From: Yersinia massiliensis
GTDB taxonomy: Bacteria > Pseudomonadota > Gammaproteobacteria > Enterobacterales > Enterobacteriaceae
NCBI RefSeq assembly: GCF_003048255.1
Contig: NZ_CP028487.1
Span: 186,001-250,000 of the forward strand
DNA length: 64,000 nucleotides
Direction of reading: 5' to 3'
A program made the position numbers and the translations under genes. Positions 58,154 through 64,000 of the stretch are shown here, in pieces (position 1 is the stretch's first letter; the number at the start of each line of letters is the position of its first letter). The notes under the pieces were generated by a model. That model was given only the letters and a program-made list of their open reading frames with translations. It was not told the DNA's origin and did not search any database.

Positions 58154-58729
58154 ATGCTGTTATTAATTGATAATTACGATTCATTTACCTACAACCTCTA
58201 TCAGTATTTTTGTGAGCTGGGTGCGCAGGTGGTGGTGAAGCGTAATGATGAAATACAACTGACTGATATTGAAGCATTATCGCCTTCACATTTGGTGATC
58301 TCCCCCGGCCCCTGTACACCGAATGAAGCGGGGATTTCCTTGGCGGCGATCAGCCATTTTGCCGACAAATTGCCGATCTTGGGGGTTTGCTTGGGCCATC
58401 AAGCACTCGGGCAGGCTTTTGGTGCTCGCATTGTGCGGGCGCGGCAAGTCATGCATGGCAAGACCACGGCCATTTGTCACAGCAATCAAGGGGTTTTTCA
58501 AGGGCTTAATCAGCCGCTAACGGTGACCCGCTATCACTCATTAATCATTGACGCAGAGTCACTGCCTGCGTGTTTTGAATTAACCGCATGGACTGAGCAA
58601 GCGGGGAAGGTGGATGAGATCATGGGGATTCGCCATCGGACACTGCCACTGGAGGGCGTGCAGTTTCATCCGGAGAGTATCCTCAGCGAGCAAGGTCATC
58701 AATTATTAGCAAATTTTCTTAAAAATTAA
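58154..58729 (+). CDS. pabA: Aminodeoxychorismate synthase, glutamine amidotransferase component
   Basis: A 191-residue class I amidotransferase that supplies ammonia to PabB for 4-amino-4-deoxychorismate (folate pathway). The N-terminus [18 protein letters not shown] is typical, the catalytic cysteine is C79 in [12 protein letters not shown], and the His-Glu pair is in VQFHPESIL. The family also includes TrpG; the pabA-argD neighbourhood identifies this one as PabA. It precedes argD. Confidence 0.95.
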   Translation: MLLLIDNYDSFTYNLYQYFCELGAQVVVKRNDEIQLTDIEALSPSHLVISPGPCTPNEAGISLAAISHFADKLPILGVCLGHQALGQAFGARIVRARQVMHGKTTAICHSNQGVFQGLNQPLTVTRYHSLIIDAESLPACFELTAWTEQAGKVDEIMGIRHRTLPLEGVQFHPESILSEQGHQLLANFLKN

Positions 58730-58809
58730 TGCGTTGAGTTGATCTTCTCCATTATGTGATCTTTTTGTTTGCTTGATTGTGATTTTTTATGCATATTTTG
58801 TGATTATAA

Positions 58810-60084
<1,275 letters not shown>

Positions 60085-60086
60085 GT

Positions 60087-60788
60087 TCACGACATATTCT
60101 TTTCATCACAGGCCATCGCTGCTAAGACAAAAGATAAATGGACAATGGCGTGGTTAAAGAACTGGGTCGGTGAATCGTCCTCGCTCGCAGCCCCTTCAGG
60201 GGGCGCTAGAAAGCCCAATTTGTTCATCACACTGCGTTTATGGTAGCTGATGGTTTTGTTGCTCAAACACAGGTAATCGGCGATAGCGTTGTTTGACCGC
60301 CCCCGCAGCAACAGGGTCAATATCATCCGCTCCTGATAAGTCAATCTCACCGGCTGTCTCCATTTGGGGTACAGTCGCGGGAAGAAAGCGGTGTTTATCT
60401 GTGTGATAAATTCACTCAGGGGAGCCTGCCGAGCTATCACGGCACACACCTGGCTGACGTGATAGAAATATTGCCTCAACAGACGAACACAAAACGCCTC
60501 TGCGATAATGATGACTCGGCAGCGGGGATAGTGTTCGCGTAAATGACTGATCCTATGGCTCAGGCTGATATCGGCGGTGGCATCCCTGTTCTGGAGATTG
60601 AGGATAATCAGGTGCGTGTCCGGAAAACGCTGCAACGGCCGATCACAGTCGGCTAGGGTAGCAACACTGGCCACCACGGTAGCCGGTGAGGCTTTTGATG
60701 AATGCGTGAGTATGTGTTTCAGGCTCCCGCGGGTAAACACGCAAGGGTGCTGAATAATCACCTGTTTTTTCTCTGTGGCGCTGGCCAT
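60087..60788 (-). CDS. LuxR-type HTH regulator with atypical N-terminal domain
   Basis: A 233-residue regulator. The C-terminal GerE/LuxR helix-turn-helix is clear: RLTYQERMILTLLLRGRSNN, then AIADYLCLSNKTISYHKRSV with MNKLG (about residues 147-193). The N-terminal 130 residues look receiver-like (HLIILNLQNRD, CRVIIIAEAF) but lack a normal phospho-acceptor pocket, a layout shared with RcsA, BglJ and MatA-type auxiliary regulators. The tail after the HTH (EGAASEDDSPTQFFNHAIVH) is unusual. It lies downstream of the adhesin array on the same strand. Control of the array is an inference. It is not a known named protein to me. Confidence 0.8.
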   Translation of the reverse strand: MASATEKKQVIIQHPCVFTRGSLKHILTHSSKASPATVVASVATLADCDRPLQRFPDTHLIILNLQNRDATADISLSHRISHLREHYPRCRVIIIAEAFCVRLLRQYFYHVSQVCAVIARQAPLSEFITQINTAFFPRLYPKWRQPVRLTYQERMILTLLLRGRSNNAIADYLCLSNKTISYHKRSVMNKLGFLAPPEGAASEDDSPTQFFNHAIVHLSFVLAAMACDEKNMS

Positions 60789-60981
60789 CTTTCATCTCAT
60801 TTAGTTGTTATTCATCGCTGTCCGGTATTGCCAGTCAGTGGCACCCTGGGCGCAAACCAATTACCGGTCACGGCTTCACTGGCGTTATGAGCAAACCCAA
60901 CATCAGCCTGCTGTGGTGCAGGCGATGCGGATGATGAGTGAGTTCAGACGCTGGTATCAAAAAGTGAAATCCGACATTACC

Positions 60982-62283
60982 CTAATGACACATCACAAAG
61001 TTATTGGCCATATCGCTGTTGGGTCCGTTGTGCCCGTAATTCCCATACGAGAATTCGACACCTAAGTGATTGCCTACGAAATCGCCCTCGGTAACGACTG
61101 TGGAGGAACGGTAAAATACAAATACTGTCGTCGGCCATCCATGGACTGCCGCCAAGCTGTCGGAAGGGTACACCGCATACAGGTCTAGTAACTCCGTCAC
61201 TGTGGGCAAGTTAGACTCACTGCCGCAGACCCGCCCGATGGCCGAGGCGTAGTTGTACCGGCCCCATATCTCGTTACTCAGGGGGTACGCTGAATCGTCG
61301 CCATCGCTAGCCATCTCTGCATCGAGATTAGGCCGCTTAAATGTCACGCCGTTAGCGGTTATCGTCTCTGACATATGGCCAAACATTCTTGCCAGCGGAG
61401 TATCTGGGCTCGTTAGGATGCTAAACGTCACATCGGCAGAGGCTGGAGTAGGATTTCCCGCCGCTACCACAACAATGGTCGTTTTCACCCCCGCTCCTCC
61501 TGGGTGCGTCACCGCGACCACGACCTGCCCATTCGCACCTGTCGTAAAGGGCATTAGTCCAGATGATAAGGGTGTCCCATCCAACAACAGGAAACCATTA
61601 TTGGTCCAGCCATTGCTGTTGCCCTGACGGTCAATCGATCCTCCGTTACCCACATTGATATTGGTACCGGGAGCCGGATTGCCGCTGGTGTCCCTTGCCG
61701 TGATGGTCATATTGATGACTCCCCCTTCCACAAATGCTGAGTCATTGTCCAGCTCAACGCTCAAGAGCGGTGGAACATCCACGTTTACCGTATAGGGGGT
61801 CGTGACGGGCAGTGGCCCCGCTGTGGTGGGCAAACCTGTCACGCTGCTGAGGGTCACCGGGGCATTTACCACCAGTGCCAGCGCCTGACCTGCGAAGTTA
61901 GACCCCAGCGGAGCCGCCAGTTGGGCCGGCGTCAGTGGCGTGCCGTTGTGCGTCCAGTTCAGGGTGGCGGATGACAGGTCTGTTATTGCACTGAGCCCGG
62001 TATCCCCGTCCGCATCCGACAGTGTCTGGTTGACTACCGTCGGCGAGACGGAGAACTGGTTCGGGACCAGTGCCCATCCCAGAGCGGCATTGTTTGCCAC
62101 CACCGTAGTCCCGTCCGGGTGCAACGCCTGCAGCGTCACCGTCCCCGTGGGCGGCGTGCCGTGTATCCGGTCGGTACTGTCACTCAACACCGCCAATGTC
62201 GGGCCTGCGACCAGTACCATTGTCACGGTCAGCACCATTCCCCTCAGCCAACCACGGCCGGTCCCGGTCTTCGTTTTGCTCAT
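60982..62283 (-). CDS. Adhesin-like protein with InvasinE-type adhesion domain (copy 1)
   Basis: A 433-residue exported protein. Start MSKTKTGTGRGWLRGMVLTV (62283) gives a signal peptide ending near LAVLS; the frame runs upstream to 62358 but the repeated leader argues for this start. Order of parts: a beta-rich N-terminal domain (residues 30-160, TGTVTLQALHPDGTTVVANN and LSDADGDTGLSAIT), a bacterial Ig-like domain (165-290, AFVEGGVINMTITARDTSGN to TFSILTSP), then the linker LARMFGHMSETITANGVTFK and a C-terminal adhesion domain with WGRYNYASAIGRVCGSESNL, PTVTELLDLYAVYP, HGWPT and YRSSTVV, ending in NFVMCH. The end has the form of the InvasinE/DUF823 domain. No beta-barrel or other export anchor is seen. 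Confidence 0.8.
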   Translation of the reverse strand: MSKTKTGTGRGWLRGMVLTVTMVLVAGPTLAVLSDSTDRIHGTPPTGTVTLQALHPDGTTVVANNAALGWALVPNQFSVSPTVVNQTLSDADGDTGLSAITDLSSATLNWTHNGTPLTPAQLAAPLGSNFAGQALALVVNAPVTLSSVTGLPTTAGPLPVTTPYTVNVDVPPLLSVELDNDSAFVEGGVINMTITARDTSGNPAPGTNINVGNGGSIDRQGNSNGWTNNGFLLLDGTPLSSGLMPFTTGANGQVVVAVTHPGGAGVKTTIVVVAAGNPTPASADVTFSILTSPDTPLARMFGHMSETITANGVTFKRPNLDAEMASDGDDSAYPLSNEIWGRYNYASAIGRVCGSESNLPTVTELLDLYAVYPSDSLAAVHGWPTTVFVFYRSSTVVTEGDFVGNHLGVEFSYGNYGHNGPNSDMANNFVMCH

Positions 62284-62406
62284 CACGCTGTATTCCTCTC
62301 CTGTCGCTTGTTGCTTATTGCTTATCTGTTGCCTGGGTTTACTACCTATTTCTGTCACCCCGTTAAAAGGAAACGTTAAAAACTAAAAAGTGAAACCCGA
62401 AATCAC

Positions 62407-63660
62407 CTAACGACAGGCCACAAAGGTGCTGTACGTATCGCTGAAGCTGTAGGCGTTGCTACTTCCCAAGTTGACGACATAGTGATATCCCTCGCTACCT
62501 ATCGTCGAGGCGCGATAAGCGTCGTAGGTCGGCCAACCCTGAACCGTCATCATCGTGTTGCTTGGATATGCCGCATACAGGTCCTCCAACTCCGGTCGGG
62601 TTGGCAGATTAGCTTCGCTGCTGCAGACTCGCCCGATGGCCGAGGCGTAATTGTACAGGCCCCAGGTTTCGTTGTTTTGGGTGTACACGGCGTCACCAGT
62701 CACCTCCGTGTTCAGGTACGGACGCCTGAATGTCACGCCATTGGCCGTGACCGTCTCCGCCATATGGCCAAACATTCTCGCCTGCGGAACATCCGGGCTC
62801 GTTACGATGGCGAACGTGACTTCTGCACCGACTGCTCCGGCCCCCGTCATCGCCACGAACGGTGTTTTTACCCCTACTCCGCCAGGGTGGGTTACCGGGA
62901 TGACAACCCGACCGTCGGCTCCTGTCGTAAATGTCTGGGTCCCAATATCTTGTCCGTCCAGTTGCAGTGGGCCATTGACGCCCGTCCAGGTGTTGCCCTT
63001 CCGGTCAGACGGATGCCCGCTAGTGTCAAAACGGATGACTGTCCCGGGCGCAGGAGTACCACTGCTGCTTCTGGCGGTGACCGTCATATTGATGACGCCG
63101 CCCTCCACAAACGCTGTATCGCTGTCAAAGTCGATGCTCAGTGTCGGTGGAACATCCACATTCACCGTATAGAGAGTTGTGACGACCTGGGGCCCCGCCG
63201 TGGTGGGCAAGCCTGTCACGCTGCTGACCGTCATCGGCATACTGACATTTAACGCCAGTGCCTGACCTGCAAAGTTATTCCCCAGTGGGGCAGCCAGTTG
63301 GGCCTGTGTCAGTGGTGTGCCGTTGTGCGTCCAGCTCAGGGTGGCAGATGGCAGGTCTGGTATTGCACTGAGCCCGGTATCCCCGTCTGCATCCGACAGT
63401 GTCTGGTTGTTCACTGTCGGCGAGACGGAGAACTGGTTCGGAATCAGCGCCCATCCCAGCGTGGCATTGTCAGCCACCAGCGTGGTGCCGTCCGGGTGCA
63501 ACGCCTGCAGCGTCACCGTCCCCGTGGGCGGCGTGCCGTGTATCCGGTCGGTGCTGTCACTCAGGACTGCCCCTGTCGGGCCGGCGACCAGTGCCATTAT
63601 CACGGCCAGTGCGGTTCCCCTCAGCCAACCACGGCCCGTCCCGGTCTTCGTCTCTCTCAT
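62407..63660 (-). CDS. Adhesin-like protein with InvasinE-type adhesion domain (copy 2)
   Basis: A 417-residue tandem homologue of copy 1. Start MRETKTGTGRGWLRGTALAV (ATG 63660; a GTG one codon earlier is possible). The N-terminal half is nearly the same as copy 1 (VLSDSTDRIHGTPPTGTVTL). The Ig-like part is diverged in its loops (TVIRFDTSGHPSDRKGNTWT). The C-terminal domain keeps WGLYNYASAIGRVCSSEANL, PTRPELEDLYAAYP, GWPTYDAYRAST and ends in TFVACR. The gap to copy 1 is 123 bases and repeats the leader sequence. Surface display or secretion is inferred. Confidence 0.8.
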   Translation of the reverse strand: MRETKTGTGRGWLRGTALAVIMALVAGPTGAVLSDSTDRIHGTPPTGTVTLQALHPDGTTLVADNATLGWALIPNQFSVSPTVNNQTLSDADGDTGLSAIPDLPSATLSWTHNGTPLTQAQLAAPLGNNFAGQALALNVSMPMTVSSVTGLPTTAGPQVVTTLYTVNVDVPPTLSIDFDSDTAFVEGGVINMTVTARSSSGTPAPGTVIRFDTSGHPSDRKGNTWTGVNGPLQLDGQDIGTQTFTTGADGRVVIPVTHPGGVGVKTPFVAMTGAGAVGAEVTFAIVTSPDVPQARMFGHMAETVTANGVTFRRPYLNTEVTGDAVYTQNNETWGLYNYASAIGRVCSSEANLPTRPELEDLYAAYPSNTMMTVQGWPTYDAYRASTIGSEGYHYVVNLGSSNAYSFSDTYSTFVACR

Positions 63661-63778
63661 CACGCTGTGTCCTTTTCCTGTCGCTTGTCGCCTATCTGTT
63701 ATCTGGGTTTACTACCCATTTCTGTCACCCCGTTAACAAGGAAACGTTAAAAACTAAAAAATGAAATCCGAAATGACC

Positions 63779-64000
63779 CTAACGACAGGCCACATAGTAA
63801 CTGCCCGTAAAGAGAAAGGGGCTGCTGCTGCCATCGTTCAAGAAGACACTATCGTGTAAACTCCCGCTAACTATCGTCGAGGAACGATATACGACGCTGA
63901 GCGGCCAACCCTGAACCGTATTCATCTCGTAGCTCGGGTATGCCGCGTACAGGGCCTCCAACTCCGGTCTGGTGGGTAAATTGGGTTCGCTGCCACAGAC
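63779..64000 (-). CDS. Adhesin-like protein (copy 3), C-terminal part, runs off window
   Basis: 73 residues of C-terminus are visible before the window ends: VCGSEPNLPTRPELEALYAA, then YPSYEMNTVQGWPLSVVYRS and a tail ending GSYYVACR. The conserved cysteines at both ends of the domain, the LPTRPELEALYAAYP motif and the GWP motif match copies 1 and 2. The tail between YRSST and the final YVACR is different in each copy. The 5' part lies beyond 64000. Confidence 0.8.
   Translation of the reverse strand, partial: VCGSEPNLPTRPELEALYAAYPSYEMNTVQGWPLSVVYRSSTIVSGSLHDSVFLNDGSSSPFLFTGSYYVACR

Noticed and set aside
60800-60957. Possible fragment of a gene (reads WRYEQTQHQPAVVQAMRMMS on the plus strand)
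   Set aside because: The open stretch is short, lacks a start signal and matches no family I recognise; it may be a relic but cannot be supported.
62482-63252. Long plus-strand open frame (256 codons) opposite adhesin copy 2
   Set aside because: It is an antisense shadow of a GC-rich repetitive gene; composition is Arg/His-rich, and there is no ribosome binding site or family resemblance.
63298-63764. Three overlapping plus-strand open frames opposite the adhesin N-terminus
   Set aside because: They mirror the conserved signal-peptide region in other frames and repeat at 61940-62386 opposite copy 1, as expected for shadows of duplicated genes.

Overview
The window is a chromosomal segment of an enteric gamma-proteobacterium. 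Gene order and protein sequences point to Yersinia, most likely the Y. pseudotuberculosis/pestis group. This is judged from sequence recognition only; no database was searched. Base composition is moderate and almost all of the core genes look intact.

Layout. (1) 1-12.6 kb is a conserved housekeeping block: the end of malQ, nfuA, gntX (comF), bioH, a small DUF1471 exported protein, feoABC (reverse strand), tex, greB and ompR-envZ. Three intergenic palindromic or tandem repeat elements sit between these genes. (2) 12.7-20.9 kb is an accessory fimbrial island on the minus strand. It has one usher, one periplasmic chaperone and four intact DUF1120 pilin-like genes, plus two deletion remnants of the same gene family. 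The pilin genes form a repeated cassette of upstream control block, gene and near-identical GGGCCG terminator. The control blocks carry sequences that match the published RcsAB box. (3) 20.9-30.8 kb holds pckA, hslO-hslR-yrfG-igaA, nudE and mrcA. (4) 30.9-41.4 kb holds the hofMNOPQ (pilMNOPQ-type) secretin operon, then aroK-aroB-damX-dam-rpe-gph-trpS. (5) 41.5-49.7 kb holds cysG and nirC-nirD-nirB with a textbook FNR plus NarL promoter, a divergent codA without codB, and tsgA. (6) 50.2-60.1 kb holds a histidine/methionine-rich DUF2946-like protein beside a TonB-dependent copper receptor, a self-contained GH4 6-phospho-glycosidase/LacI operon with a perfect 20-bp operator, ppiA, a YjgR-type HerA-like ATPase, pabA and argD. 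(7) 60.1-64.0 kb holds a LuxR-type regulator and a tandem array of at least three adhesin-like genes, each ending in an InvasinE-type adhesion domain. The third runs off the window.

How the parts connect. Iron uptake (feo) and nitrite reduction (nir) both carry anaerobic FNR-type control sequences. The siroheme needed by NirB is made by CysG, encoded immediately downstream. The envelope theme is strong: OmpR/EnvZ, IgaA (brake of the Rcs phosphorelay), PBP1a, DamX, a chaperone-usher system whose pilin cassettes carry RcsAB-box sequences, PpiA with a CpxR box, and the adhesin array. The most interesting material is the cassette-organised, apparently Rcs-linked DUF1120 fimbrial locus with its recombination scars, and the solo InvasinE-domain adhesin array next to a LuxR-family regulator.
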